Source of the DNA: MFD04580-c1 sp963702995
GTDB lineage: Bacteria; Planctomycetota; Phycisphaerae; Tepidisphaerales; Tepidisphaeraceae
Direction: 5' to 3'
NCBI GenBank assembly: GCA_963702995.1
Contig: OY969783.1
Span: forward strand, 1,426,001 to 1,490,000
Length of the DNA: 64,000 nt
Below, piece after piece: positions 8,771-19,178 of this stretch. The notes below the pieces were generated by a model that was given only the letters and a program-made list of their open reading frames with translations, had not been told where the DNA came from and searched no databases. The translations under genes and the position numbers were made by a program. The first letter of the stretch is position 1; the number at the start of each line of letters is the position of its first letter.

Positions 8771-10192
8771 GTGCCTTTGACGCCTCGGGTGATCGTGATC
8801 GGCGGCGGCCTGGCGGGGATGGCGGCCGCCGTGGCGCTGGAGGCGACCGGCGCCGCTGTCACGCTGATCGAAGCGCGTCGCACCCTCGGCGGGCGGGCCG
8901 GATCATTCGAAGACCCTCAGACCGGCGAAACGCTCGACAACTGCCAGCACGTCCTACTCAGTTGCTGCACCAACCTGATCGACTTCTACGGCCGCCTCAA
9001 CGTCGCCGACCGGATCGCGTATGAGCCGGCCGTCCATTTTTTCGATGAAGCCGGCCGACGCCATGACCTCTCCGGCCTGCGGCACCTTCCCGCCCCCCTC
9101 CATCTGGGGCCGGCGCTGCTCCGCTTCTCGGCGCTGACCTGGGCGGAACGCGTCGCCCTCGCCCGGGCTAATGTCGCGATGATGGCAATGGGCCGCACCG
9201 GGCGGCTGGCGCTGGAAGGCATCCCGTTCGGCCAGTGGCTCGACGCGCATCGCCAGCCCGCCTCCCTGGTCACGAAACTATACGATCCCCTGCTCACCGG
9301 CGCCCTAAACGAGAACTGCCGCGACGCAAGCGCCAGTTACGCAATACAGGTCTTCCAGGATGCCCTGCTCGCCAACGCGGCCGGCTATCGGGTCGGCGTG
9401 CCGAACTGCCCGCTCTCGCAGCTCTACGAGAAACTTCCCTGCGGGGAGGTGCGCCTCGGCGTTCGCGTCGCCGGCCTGACCTTCGCGCGCGGCGCCGAGG
9501 CGAACCGCATCAGCGTGAGCGGCGTCAACCTGGTCGGCGGAGAGGTGCTCGCGGCCGACGCCGTCGTCCTGGCGACCGGCCACCACGCCGCCGCTCGTTG
9601 GGTGCCTGACGACCTGGCCGCCCGCGACGGCCGCTTCGCGCAGCTCTCGCAACTGGTGGACGTTCCGATCCTGGGCGCGCACCTCTGGTTCGATCGGCCG
9701 GTCCTCGCCGAACCGCACGCGGCGCTGATGTCGGGGCCGCTGCAATGGCTCTTCCGCAAAGATCGGGACGGATGTGCCATTCATGGCGTGATCAGCGCCG
9801 CCCGCGACTGGGTCGGCCGGCCGAAGGAGCAGTGCCTCGACCTGTTCGAGCGACAAGTCCGCTCCCTCTTCCCGGCCGCCCGGCAGGCCAAACTGGTTCG
9901 CGGAGTGATCGTCGTCGAGAAGCGAGCCACCTTCTCGCCCCTGCCCGGCGCGGAGCGCTTTCGCCCAGACGTCGCGCCTCCGCCGGGCGGTATCGGCGGG
10001 CTCTATCTCGCCGGCGACTATACGCGCAGCGGCTGGCCTGCCACCATGGAAGGCGCGGTCCGTAGCGGGTACCTCGCGGCACAAGCCATCGCCGCGCGAC
10101 TCATGCCATCAGGCCCGGCCGATCGTCGCACCTTCCTCGTCGCGGATCTGCCGATCCAATGGCCGGCGCGGCTGCTGGGGCAACATCTCTGA
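8771..10192 (+). CDS. hpnE: HpnE, hydroxysqualene dehydroxylase (FAD-dependent)
   Basis: A 473-residue flavoprotein of the amine oxidase/phytoene desaturase superfamily. The dinucleotide-binding loop VIVIGGGLAGMAAAVALEA lies at the N-terminus, followed by LGGRAGSF, the second FAD-contact motif. The C-terminal FAD motif is GGLYLAGDYTRSGWPATMEGAVRSG. It performs the last step to squalene. I chose GTG 8771, preceded by AGGA, because it starts a few residues before the Rossmann strand; the frame is open further up to a TTG at 8669 without a ribosome binding site. Third gene of the hpnCDE operon, 114 bases after hpnD. Confidence 0.92.
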   Translation: MPLTPRVIVIGGGLAGMAAAVALEATGAAVTLIEARRTLGGRAGSFEDPQTGETLDNCQHVLLSCCTNLIDFYGRLNVADRIAYEPAVHFFDEAGRRHDLSGLRHLPAPLHLGPALLRFSALTWAERVALARANVAMMAMGRTGRLALEGIPFGQWLDAHRQPASLVTKLYDPLLTGALNENCRDASASYAIQVFQDALLANAAGYRVGVPNCPLSQLYEKLPCGEVRLGVRVAGLTFARGAEANRISVSGVNLVGGEVLAADAVVLATGHHAAARWVPDDLAARDGRFAQLSQLVDVPILGAHLWFDRPVLAEPHAALMSGPLQWLFRKDRDGCAIHGVISAARDWVGRPKEQCLDLFERQVRSLFPAARQAKLVRGVIVVEKRATFSPLPGAERFRPDVAPPPGGIGGLYLAGDYTRSGWPATMEGAVRSGYLAAQAIAARLMPSGPADRRTFLVADLPIQWPARLLGQHL

Positions 10193-10311
10193 TGCGGCTG
10201 GCAACGGTGACGTCGATCGATTGAATCGCGTTTTGCGGCCGTTACGCTGGCGTCGCCGAGGCGGCTGCGGCATAGCATCTACTGGCCCTGGGCCCGTCCC
10301 CACGAGGTGGC

Positions 10312-12173
10312 ATGGCGGCACGTCGAGCAAGGTCAATCGAAGCAGCCGGTGGCGGTCGGCGCTCCCCGGCCCGGACTACCGTCGCCACCACGCTCGCACC
10401 GCGGGAGGCTACGGCGCCGCCGGTCGGCCGCCAGCGTCTGTTGGGGTGGCTGATCGTGGCGGTCTTGGTGGGAGGCTGCTACGCCCTCTATTTCCCGACG
10501 TTCTGGTATGGCTTTGTCGATTTCGACGACCGCGAATACGTCGTCGAGAATACGCAGGTCCTCAAAGGCCTCACGCCGGAAACGATTCGGTGGGCGTTCA
10601 CCACCACCGACTCGGTCAATTGGCTCCCCATGACGTGGCTGTCGCTGATGCTCGACACGACGACCTTCGGGACCGGGGGCGGCGGGTTTCATCTCACAAA
10701 TGTCACGCTCCACGCCGTCGCCTCCGCCCTGACGTACGTCGTTTTGCATCGCTTGACCGGCGCTCGCTGGCGATCGGCGGCCGTGGCGTCGCTGTTCGCG
10801 TTTCACCCGCTCCGGGTCGAGTCCGTGGCCTGGGTCTCCGAACGCAAAGACGTGCTCAGCGCCGCGTTCGGCATGCTGACCCTTCTTGCCTGGGTGGCTT
10901 ACGTCCGACGCCCCGCCGTCTGGCGATACCTTTTGATCCTGCTGGCCTACGCGCTGGGGCTCATGTCCAAGACGATGCTCGTCACCCTTCCGGCGGTGAT
11001 GCTGTTCCTCGACTACTGGCCGTTGCGGCGTTTAGAGCCGGGGCGCCGAACGCGAGAAAGACGCTTCTCAGGCTCGCCCTGGAGAAGGCGCCGTTGTTCA
11101 GCATGGCGGTCATCGCCAGCGTGTGGACGGTTGTCCTCCAGAAGAGCGGCGGCGCGATGATCGCGGGACAGCGCGTGCTGAGCTTGACCTTCGCGGATCG
11201 ACTGTCGAACGCGATCGTCTCGGTGCCGCGGTATGTCTATAAGATCGCGGTGCCGACCGGTCTATCGATCTTCTACCCACACCCCGGTCATTGGCCAGTC
11301 GCTGTCGTCATCGCCGCCGCCCTGTTCATTCTGGTGGTGACGGCCACCACCTTCGCGCTCCGCCGTCGATTCCCGTACCTGCTCGTCGGGTGGCTCTGGT
11401 TTGGGACGATGCTGGCCCCGGTTTCGGGGATCGTTCAGGTGGGGCTTCAGTCGATCGCGGATCGATACACCTATCTCCCCTCGATCGGCTTGGCGATCGC
11501 GGCCGTCTGGGCGGGGGCCGAGATCGTCCGCCGAGCCCCAATTATGCGGCTTCCGGCATTGGGGGCCCTTGGAGGCTCCATCGCCGCCATCGCCTTCCTG
11601 ACTCGTGTTCAGGTCCTATACTGGTCGAGCACGTTTGATCTATTTTCGAACGCACTGGAGGAAAACGACAGCAACTTCTTCGCCCATGACGTCATCGGGC
11701 GATTGCTACTCGACGGCGGCGAAACGCAGGAGGCCCTCGTCCACTTTGAGAAGTCCGTTCGCTCCAACCCCAACTACGACACCGCGCGTCATAACTACGG
11801 CCTTGCCTTTTTCAGGCTGGGCCGCCTTGATGAGGCGATTGAGCAGGATCGGCAGGCGGTGCGACTGAGCCCGGAACTGCTCCAGCCCCACCTCCTCCTG
11901 GGCGAAGCGCTCGGCCGACAGGGGCATCACGTCGAATCCGATGCTGAATTCGCCAAAGCCACGGAGATCAAGGCCGACGATTCAACAGTATGGTACCTGT
12001 GGGGCAGCTCACTCGTTCGGCAGGGCCGCCGGGCCGAAGCGATAGCGCGATTTGCGGAAGCGACCCGCATCAGCCCGTCCAACGCCCCCCTTCAGGAGAA
12101 CATCGCCGCCGACCTCGCCGATTCGGCCGCCGGTACGACCCGCCCGATGACCGCCGCGACCAGGCCGCTGTGA
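10312..12173 (+). CDS. TMTC-like membrane protein with C-terminal TPR repeats (frameshifted)
   Basis: Polytopic membrane protein with a GT-C-like layout. After a short Arg-rich N-terminus comes a first transmembrane helix, then YGFVDFDDREYVVENTQV (a D-D-x-x-Y motif) and the hallmark FHPLRVESVAWVSERKDVLS. More hydrophobic helices follow, then about three TPR units (DTARHNYGLAFFRLGRLDEA; QPHLLLGEALGRQGHH). Members of this type are thought to be lipid-linked-sugar-dependent glycosyltransferases. The frame from 10312 stops making sense after YWPLRRLEPG; the family sequence resumes in the next frame (NARKTLLRLALEKAP). One more G in the G4 run at 11040-11043 repairs it to about 620 residues. Confidence 0.82.
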
Positions 12174-12374
12174 CGCCTTACCCGAGCGAATTACGCTCCT
12201 CCGACCTGCGAACCCTTGAGGGACCTTGTGAGGCCGACTTTCCCCGTGGGAACAGCTTGTCGTGGGCCAGTTTGCCGGTTCCGCGTTACGGAGCGGCCGC
12301 TAAACTTGGCCGACGCGTCAAGCCTCGCCCGATATCACGAGCAACCGACGCAAGGGCGCAGGGGCACATAATAC

Positions 12375-13409
12375 ATGGAGAAAGCTGTGCAGGGATCGAA
12401 CGAGACATCGCGGCCGTCGAGAAAGCTCGCCTCGGCCGCAACCGTGCTGGCGGCGTTCTGCCTGGCCAGCGTTGTATTCACACCCGCCGTCCGCGGCCAG
12501 ACGACCACCGCCCTCACGCTCGACCCGTGGCCGGCGGACGTGCTGGGCGAGACGAATGACCACTTCGTCTACCAGAACCGCGGCCGGGTTGACGATGGGT
12601 CGGGCAAGACGCAGGTCTTCTGGTGGGATTCGATCGGCCGCTTCCGCGTCGATCGGTCCGACCCCAACTCTCTGTCGCTCGGCATCCGCCAGCTCACGAT
12701 CGACTTCGACACCCATTCGCCCGAGCTTCCGCACAATTTGAACGACCTAAGTGCCGCGCTGGGAGTTCACCTCGGCTCGATCGGAGGCGGAACGGCGACG
12801 GCCGTGTTCGGGGCGGGCTATACCGGCAACAACCTGTTCGCCGACAGCAACGGCGTCTTTGGGATCGGCCACCTCACGTGGCAGGCGCCGCTGAGTAAAA
12901 GCGACTCCTGGGCCTTGAGCCTCGACTACGACGGCAGCTCGGCCTTCCTGCCTGACATCCCGCTGCCGGGCTTCGCCTACATCCACGACGACGGATGGGC
13001 GCGGTTCACGGTGGGCTTCCCTCGAAGTGAGATCGAGTGGCGGAACATCATCCCGGACCTGAACCTCGTCGCCACCTACGACGTCCCCTACGCGCTCAAC
13101 GTAGACCTGGCCTACCGCGTGGACGGCAACTTCAGCGTCTTCGGCAACTTCGCCAACGTCTTCCAGGGCTTCGCCCAAGCCTATCGGGACGACAACGAGC
13201 GGACGTTCTACCAGATGCGCCGCGTCGAGTTCGGCATCCGCTACACCAACCCGGACGTCTACCACGGCATCTTCCTCGACGTCTCCCTCGCCGCCGGCTA
13301 CGCCTTCGACCAGCAGTTCAGCCGCGGCTTCGACGTCCGCGACCTCGCCCCGTTCGCGACGATCTCCGATGAGCCATACATCGGGCTGATCCTGCGGGGG
13401 CGGTTCTGA
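12375..13409 (+). CDS. Secreted putative outer-membrane beta-barrel protein, function unknown
   Basis: A 344-residue protein with an N-terminal signal sequence (hydrophobic core ATVLAAFCLASVVF, likely cleavage after AVRGQ near residue 42). The mature part is rich in alternating polar/aromatic strands (HFVYQNRGRV, WALSLDYDG, VEFGIRYTNP, LDVSLAAGYAF) and ends LILRGRF. A terminal Phe is typical of beta-barrel assembly substrates. I do not recognise a named family. It stands alone, convergent with the GloVer protein, and is followed by a strong terminator. Confidence 0.75.
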   Translation: MEKAVQGSNETSRPSRKLASAATVLAAFCLASVVFTPAVRGQTTTALTLDPWPADVLGETNDHFVYQNRGRVDDGSGKTQVFWWDSIGRFRVDRSDPNSLSLGIRQLTIDFDTHSPELPHNLNDLSAALGVHLGSIGGGTATAVFGAGYTGNNLFADSNGVFGIGHLTWQAPLSKSDSWALSLDYDGSSAFLPDIPLPGFAYIHDDGWARFTVGFPRSEIEWRNIIPDLNLVATYDVPYALNVDLAYRVDGNFSVFGNFANVFQGFAQAYRDDNERTFYQMRRVEFGIRYTNPDVYHGIFLDVSLAAGYAFDQQFSRGFDVRDLAPFATISDEPYIGLILRGRF

Positions 13410-13439
13410 AGCGTCAACGAGCGACAACGACACGAGCGG

Positions 13440-13479
13440 AACGAGAAGGGCCTGCACCGAAGTGCAGGCCCTTCTCGTT
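13440..13479. terminator. Strong bidirectional terminator hairpin
   Basis: A perfect 17-bp inverted repeat (13440-13456 with 13463-13479) around a 6-base loop CCGAAG. It lies between two convergent genes ending at 13409 and 13521. There is no long T tract, but the stem is very stable. Confidence 0.85.
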
Positions 13480-13520
13480 GATCATCGCCCGGCCCGTTTG
13501 GACCGATCGGCCGACGCCGA

Positions 13521-16500
13521 TCAGTTGAGGATGTCACACTGCGCCTGCCCGAGGACCTGCCCTGTGGTGGGGTCCACCAACTGAAGGAAGAACGTCTTGT
13601 CGGCGTCGTGGTTGGCGGCGTTGGCCAGGACGTTGACGTCCACGGTCGCGAATTGCTGGACGCTTGGGTCGAGGGTCAGGCTGCCTGAGATCGACTTGTA
13701 GTCCACGCCGGCCTTGGCCGTCCCATCCACCGTTCGGTAGTTGATCGTCGCCGGCGTTCCATCCGCCCGCTGAGCGGTTAAGACAAATTCGACGGCCTGC
13801 GGCCCGGACCCGTCAGCCGGCTGGTAGGTTTGCACGTCCCCGGCGTCGGCGATGATCGCCGGCGCTGTCAGGCCGGTGAATTGGAACGTAAAGACTGTGC
13901 CGACGCCGCTGTTGCTAGACTGCGTTGCGCCGTAGAACGTGCCGGTGGAGTCAAGTCCCAGCCCCTGCGGGTTCGAGCCATTTGAACCGTTGAACGTCAC
14001 GAGGTCGGTGATCGCGTTCGTCCCGTGGACGACTTCGAACAGCGTGCCGTTGTTGCTTGACCCGCCTAACACGGTCACGCCGTACAGATTGCCCGCGGCG
14101 TCCAGTGACAAAGGGCCGACGGGGTTGGATCCGTTGGTACCGTTGAACGAGGCAACCCTTGTGATTGCCGGAGCATTTTTCACCAGCTCGTAAACCAGCC
14201 CTTTGTTGTTCGCCCCCAGGTCCGTCACTCCGAAAAGGTCGCCCGATGCATCCAGAGTCAACGGGTACTTGGGCCCAGAGGAGTCGGTGGTGGCAAACGA
14301 CGCGAGCGGAGTGATAACGCTGGACCCCGCCGCAAGCTTGAAGATAACGCCGCGGCCGGAGCCTCCGCCAACGTTGGTGGTTCCAAACAGATTTCCGGAG
14401 CTATCGAGGATCATCCCGGCTTGCGGGCTGCTTCCGTTCGTCCCGTTGAACGATGCGATCGTTACGACCGTATTTGACCCCTTTGCAATCTCGAAGATGC
14501 TCCCCTTCCCAGAGGCTCCCCCGTTGAGAGTCGTACCGTAGATGTTCCCAACGGCATCCAGTACCACCGGCGAGACGGCATAGACACCCGCCGGGAAGCC
14601 TGCCAGCTTCACCATGTTGGTCGTCCCACTGACGATCTCAAACACGCCGCCCGAGTTCCCGTTCAGTCCGGAAGCGGTGCCAAAAAGGTCGCCCTGGTTG
14701 TCGATCGCGAGACCGCCATTGACGTAAGGCAAGCCGTTGGCGAACGTGCCCTCCGCCACGGTTGTGATCGTCGTACTGCCAAGAGCAAGCTCAAAAACGC
14801 CGCCGGTGCCACCAACTCCGCCATATGCGGCGGTGCCGAAGAGGTTCCCGGTCGAATCGCGGAGCATGGGCCCCGTCGGCTCAAATGGGGTGACTCCGGT
14901 CGAAGCAAAGGTCGGGAAGGAAGCCAGCGTCGTAAACCCGGTCACGCTGGCCGCAACCTGTTGGGTGAACGTCGCGCTCGTGCTGCCCGCGTACGTCGCG
15001 TCGCCCGAGTAGACGGCGACGACGGTGTGGCCGCCCGCCGTCAGCGCGGACGTGGTGTAACTGGCCGCCCCGCCACTGACCGGGACCGACACGACCGTGG
15101 CGCCGTTGTCGATCGTGAACTGGACCGTGCCGCCGCCCGTGAACGCCGGCGAGGCTGTGATCGCGGCCGTGAAGGTGACGGGCGTTCCGACCGCCGGCAG
15201 GGGGTTCGTGGACGTCACGGTGACGCCAGTCAGCGCTTTGACCACGACGTTGAGCGAGTTGCTCGTGCTGGTAGCGAACTTCGAGTCGCCGCTGTAGACG
15301 GCGGTGATCACGTGCGGCCCGGCCGCCAGCGCAGAGGTTGTGAGAGATGCCGCAGCACCGGCGACGGTGGAGGCGGAGCCGTAGTTCACGCCGTCGACCT
15401 TGAATTGCACCGTCCCGGTCTCGGTCGAGCCACCGGAGGAGGCGAGCGTGGCGGTGAACGTGACCGACTGGCCGGCGGTGGGGGTTGAGTTCGTCGTCGC
15501 CAACGTGGTCGTGGTCGGGGCCAGGGCCGACGGCACCACGAGCAGTTCCGCACCCTGCCCGAGCCCGCCCGAGCCAGCGCTGACGAGCTGACTGACGAAG
15601 GCGCCCGTCGAGAAGGCGTACCGGTCGATCGAGCTGGCCGTGCTCACCTTTGCATTCAGGGAAAGCAGGCTTCCATCGCCGCCAATACCGAGGGAAGTCG
15701 GGTACTGCGTTCGGGTCGTGATGTTGCTGACAAAGGTGAGGCTGGAGTTGAACTTCGCGATGTGCGAGGTCTGCCAGTCGGGGACGTAGAGGTTCCCGTC
15801 CGGGCCGAACAGCGGGGTCCGGGGGCCGTTGCCGCTAAAGCCGTTGTACACGTCCGAGATGAGCGCGCCTGTGGTCGCGTTGTATCGGAACAACTGGCCG
15901 GTCGAGCTGTCCTGCCCGGAGAGGTACGTGACGAACAGATCGTTCCCGTGGAAGGCGATGCCGCCGACCACGTCATTCGACTTGATGAACACCCCCATGT
16001 CGGCGCCCGTCGTCCCGTTGAATCGTTCGATCGATCCTTGAGACAGGCCGACGTAGAGGTTGCCGTCGGGGCCAAATGCGATGCTGTACGGCGACTGCCC
16101 CGGCGTGGTGACGGTCGCGAAGACGCCCAGCAGGATCCCCTGCGGCGTATAGCGAAGGATTCGCGAGGTCGTGAAGTCCGCGACGTAAATGTTCTTGTCG
16201 GGGCCGTACGCCAGGCCTTCCGCCAGCTTCAGGTTGCCGTCGGACGTGAAGATGCCCTTGTAGGTGCCCGTGACGCCGTCGTACCAGCGGATGACGGGGC
16301 CGTTGTCGGTGACGAGCAGGTCGCCCGGAGCGACGGCCGCATGGTTGACGATCTGGGTCAGGGGCAGGCTGGTGCTCCCGGCGAACTTGCTGTCACCGCT
16401 GTAGACGGCAGTGATGATGTGCGTCCCCGCCGCCAGAGTCGAGATCGGCAAAGACGCCTTCCCGCTGATGACGTTTACCGGTGAGCCCAGGTTGACGCCG

Positions 16501-17855
16501 TCCGCCTGGAACTGCACGGTCCCGGTGGGGCTCCCGCCGCTGGCCGGGGTGATGTTCGCGGTCAACGTGATCGACTGCCCCGCGTTCGGCGCGGCGTTGC
16601 TCGACGTGACGGCGGTCGTGGTGCCGATGAGGTTGGAGAAGGCGAGTTCGAAGACCGTCCCGTACTGGGCGTTCCCCGCTCCGCCACCATTGCCGGTCGT
16701 CGTGCCGAAGAGGTTCCCGGCGCCGTCGAGGATGAGACCGGCGCGGGGGTCAGTTCCATCAGTACCGCCGCTGAACGTGGCCAACGTCTGGATCTTCCCG
16801 GTGCTCTTCGGCACTTCGAAGACGGTTCCATCGTTGATCAACGTCCCGACGCTGTTGGAGCCGCCGGTGTACGTCGTCCCGAAGAGGTTGCCCGCGGGAT
16901 CGACGATCGGCGTGCCGTATGGCACCTGGCCGTTGGAGGCGGTGAATGAATCGACAGTGGTGATGACGGAGGCGCCGGCAGCAATCTTATAAACAGCGCC
17001 GTAAGCCTTCTGGGCGCCGCCGCTCCAGGTCACGCCGAACAGATTCCCCGCAAGGTCCAGGGCGACACCGCCCGCCGGGTACACCGGGTTTGTCGAGGCC
17101 TGCACCCCGAACGATGCGATCGGCGTGATCGTCTTCGAGTTCTTCTTCACCGTGAAAACGACGCCGGTGTTGTTCGCCCCGCCCATTTGGGTGGTGCCGT
17201 ACAAGTTCCCGCTGCTGTCGAGGATCAGGTTCCCCAACGGGTAATTCCCGTTGGCCCCCGTGAACGAGGCGAGCGACGTGACGGTTTTCTGCCCGGCTAC
17301 GATTTCGAAGACCGTGCCGAAGCCTTTGGCGCCGCCGCCGGCGGTCGTTCCGAAGACGTCGCCTGCCGAGTCGAGGACCAGGCCGCCGTAGGGGTCGGAC
17401 CCGTTGGTACCATTGAATGCGCCGCGGGTCGTGAGGGTGGTCGTGCCATGCGCGATTTCGAAGACGGTGCCGTACGGCGTGGCCCCGCCGCCGTACCCGC
17501 TGGTCGCGCCGAAGATGTCACCGGCCGCGTCGAGGACGACGCCGGCGAACGGTTCACTGCCGTTGCTCCCGTCGAAGGAGACGAGCGTCTTGGGCGTTGT
17601 CGTCCCATGTACGATCTCGAAGACCGTGCCGAAGTTCTTCGAACCACCCTGATACGTCGTGCCGAAGAGGTTGCCGGACGAATCTTCCGCGACATTGCCC
17701 CAGGGATGATTCCCGGCAGGCGTTGGGCCGAACGAGGCGAGCGTACTGAACGTGTACGAAAACAGAAGGCGGTGTTCGAGGCGTTCGACACTCTGGGTGG
17801 AGACATCACGCAGGGTCGTGCTTCGGCGGCCGCGAGATCTTTTGGACTTTTTCAT
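13521..17855 (-). CDS. Giant GloVer-repeat / Ig-like / Calx-beta exported protein
   Basis: 1444 residues. The basic N-terminus is followed by SVERLEHRLLFS, matching the planctomycete LEPR-XLL export-associated motif. Domain order: seven GloVer units of about 50 residues (core G-N-L-F-G-T-T-x-x-G-G ... G-T-V-F-E-I), an Ig-like repeat near 415-505, an NHL/SMP30-like region near 510-755 (GPDGNLYV, GPDKNIYVAD repeats), two more Ig-like repeats (TAVYSGDSKFA), a second block of seven GloVer units near 975-1330, and a C-terminal Calx-beta domain (INYRTVDGTAKAGVDYKSIS). Probably a large surface or secreted adhesion or scaffolding protein; no catalytic motif is seen. The downstream end faces a strong terminator. 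Confidence 0.9.
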   Translation of the reverse strand: MKKSKRSRGRRSTTLRDVSTQSVERLEHRLLFSYTFSTLASFGPTPAGNHPWGNVAEDSSGNLFGTTYQGGSKNFGTVFEIVHGTTTPKTLVSFDGSNGSEPFAGVVLDAAGDIFGATSGYGGGATPYGTVFEIAHGTTTLTTRGAFNGTNGSDPYGGLVLDSAGDVFGTTAGGGAKGFGTVFEIVAGQKTVTSLASFTGANGNYPLGNLILDSSGNLYGTTQMGGANNTGVVFTVKKNSKTITPIASFGVQASTNPVYPAGGVALDLAGNLFGVTWSGGAQKAYGAVYKIAAGASVITTVDSFTASNGQVPYGTPIVDPAGNLFGTTYTGGSNSVGTLINDGTVFEVPKSTGKIQTLATFSGGTDGTDPRAGLILDGAGNLFGTTTGNGGGAGNAQYGTVFELAFSNLIGTTTAVTSSNAAPNAGQSITLTANITPASGGSPTGTVQFQADGVNLGSPVNVISGKASLPISTLAAGTHIITAVYSGDSKFAGSTSLPLTQIVNHAAVAPGDLLVTDNGPVIRWYDGVTGTYKGIFTSDGNLKLAEGLAYGPDKNIYVADFTTSRILRYTPQGILLGVFATVTTPGQSPYSIAFGPDGNLYVGLSQGSIERFNGTTGADMGVFIKSNDVVGGIAFHGNDLFVTYLSGQDSSTGQLFRYNATTGALISDVYNGFSGNGPRTPLFGPDGNLYVPDWQTSHIAKFNSSLTFVSNITTRTQYPTSLGIGGDGSLLSLNAKVSTASSIDRYAFSTGAFVSQLVSAGSGGLGQGAELLVVPSALAPTTTTLATTNSTPTAGQSVTFTATLASSGGSTETGTVQFKVDGVNYGSASTVAGAAASLTTSALAAGPHVITAVYSGDSKFATSTSNSLNVVVKALTGVTVTSTNPLPAVGTPVTFTAAITASPAFTGGGTVQFTIDNGATVVSVPVSGGAASYTTSALTAGGHTVVAVYSGDATYAGSTSATFTQQVAASVTGFTTLASFPTFASTGVTPFEPTGPMLRDSTGNLFGTAAYGGVGGTGGVFELALGSTTITTVAEGTFANGLPYVNGGLAIDNQGDLFGTASGLNGNSGGVFEIVSGTTNMVKLAGFPAGVYAVSPVVLDAVGNIYGTTLNGGASGKGSIFEIAKGSNTVVTIASFNGTNGSSPQAGMILDSSGNLFGTTNVGGGSGRGVIFKLAAGSSVITPLASFATTDSSGPKYPLTLDASGDLFGVTDLGANNKGLVYELVKNAPAITRVASFNGTNGSNPVGPLSLDAAGNLYGVTVLGGSSNNGTLFEVVHGTNAITDLVTFNGSNGSNPQGLGLDSTGTFYGATQSSNSGVGTVFTFQFTGLTAPAIIADAGDVQTYQPADGSGPQAVEFVLTAQRADGTPATINYRTVDGTAKAGVDYKSISGSLTLDPSVQQFATVDVNVLANAANHDADKTFFLQLVDPTTGQVLGQAQCDILN

Positions 17856-17969
17856 GTCGGCTTCCTCTCCTGGGCTTCAGGTCATCAGAGCAACCGGATT
17901 TTCAAGGAGATGCCCCGGTGTACTATTCACACCCGAGGAATCCATTGAAAACCTTGGCTAACGGACGCT

Positions 17970-18956
17970 TTACTTGTCCCAGAGAATGGTGACGGTCGCC
18001 TGGCCCGTCTTGATCGTCGCGACGTTGTTCTTCACGGAAGTGACGAGGATCTCGAAGTATTCGAAGCTCCCCTTGGCGGGCTTGGCGGTTTTTCGGGGCA
18101 GCTTGCTCGCGCCGGTGATTGTGATCGGGATGGACACGACCGTCTGGCCGGGAGCGAAGGTAAAAGCGGTTGAGCTGTAGCCGTTGTAGTCTACCCCGTG
18201 CGGTTCGGCCTGAGGGTTCTGCGAGCCACCGCTCGTGTTGAAGTTGAACGTCACCGCCTGCTTTTGCGGGGCCGACAGCGTGACCTTCACGAAGATGACA
18301 TGGTTGATGACCCCTTCATTCGTACTGGCGCCGAAGAGCGTCAGGAACGGCGGCACGGGGATTGATTGGGGGTTGATGGTCCCCGTCCCCGTCGCACGCG
18401 ACAGTCCGCTACCCCCGCTCTGGCCGCTGAGCGTGACGGTAAACGAGACAGGTTTAGACGGCGCTGCGTTGAGGACAGTGATCGTGATTGGCACATTCGT
18501 CGTGCCGATGGGGAAGGTAAGCGTCCCGGTCTTGGCCACATAGTCGATGCCGGCCTTGGCAGTCTCATCGGCCGTCTTGTACCCGATGGTCAGTTGCTGG
18601 TTGCATGGCCCCGAGAGCGTGACGTTGAAGGTTGCCGTGGTGCCGCCGGCCGCCGGGAGCTGAACCGTGACGTCGTTGATCGAAAAGTTTACCTGGTTCG
18701 GGTTGAGGCCCGAGACCGGGAGCGACGTGGTCGCCGGGACGCCTAACACCGGTACGAGGATGTAAGACGCCGCCGCCGTCGAAGGCTTGGCCGCCGCGGC
18801 GAACGGGTCGAAGGAAAGCGCGGCCTCGGCCTTCGCCGTGCCCAGCACATTCTCACCACTTGCCGCAGCGCCCAGCCGTGTGAACGACCCGACCAGGACG
18901 ATAAATATTGCCGCACACGCGGGTAGACGGAAAACTTGAGGCGTACTTCGAGCCAT
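17970..18956 (-). CDS. Secreted Calx-beta domain protein
   Basis: 328 residues with a signal peptide (hydrophobic core ACAAIFIVLVGSF, cleavage likely near AAA). A Calx-beta domain spans about 90-195, with LTIGYKTADETAKAGIDYVA followed by GTLTFPIGTTNVPITITVL. A second, weaker copy follows near 210-320 (VTFNFNTSGG; VDYNGYSSTAFTFAPGQ). The same domain type ends the neighbouring GloVer protein, 114 bases downstream on the same strand, so the two may be co-transcribed and co-exported. Calcium binding is typical of the family but not shown here. Confidence 0.85.
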   Translation of the reverse strand: MARSTPQVFRLPACAAIFIVLVGSFTRLGAAASGENVLGTAKAEAALSFDPFAAAAKPSTAAASYILVPVLGVPATTSLPVSGLNPNQVNFSINDVTVQLPAAGGTTATFNVTLSGPCNQQLTIGYKTADETAKAGIDYVAKTGTLTFPIGTTNVPITITVLNAAPSKPVSFTVTLSGQSGGSGLSRATGTGTINPQSIPVPPFLTLFGASTNEGVINHVIFVKVTLSAPQKQAVTFNFNTSGGSQNPQAEPHGVDYNGYSSTAFTFAPGQTVVSIPITITGASKLPRKTAKPAKGSFEYFEILVTSVKNNVATIKTGQATVTILWDK

Positions 18957-19178
18957 TCCTACCTCGATAATAAGTTGTACAAAGGGGAGAAGAGAGACGC
19001 AGTCGGTTCCCCGGGAGCCTGAGCCTCAAGCACCATAAGAATGCGGATGAGCCTGTCAAGGAGCATTTCATAAAAGTTGCTTGACGTTTTGGGCCCTGCG
19101 GGCAGAATCCGCCCCAACGGCTTGGCGGATTTTCCATTAGTTGGCGCCGATTCACCTTTTCTCCGTAGGGGATGACGT

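Noticed and set aside
10221..11040. Upstream part of the 650-codon frame beginning at 10221
   Set aside because: Arg-rich nonsense sequence; the true N-terminus is in the frame starting at 10312 and the two join after a frameshift.
19081..19109. TTGACG -35-like box upstream of the O-antigen-ligase-like gene
   Set aside because: The -10 at the correct spacing (AGAATC) is too poor to support a promoter.
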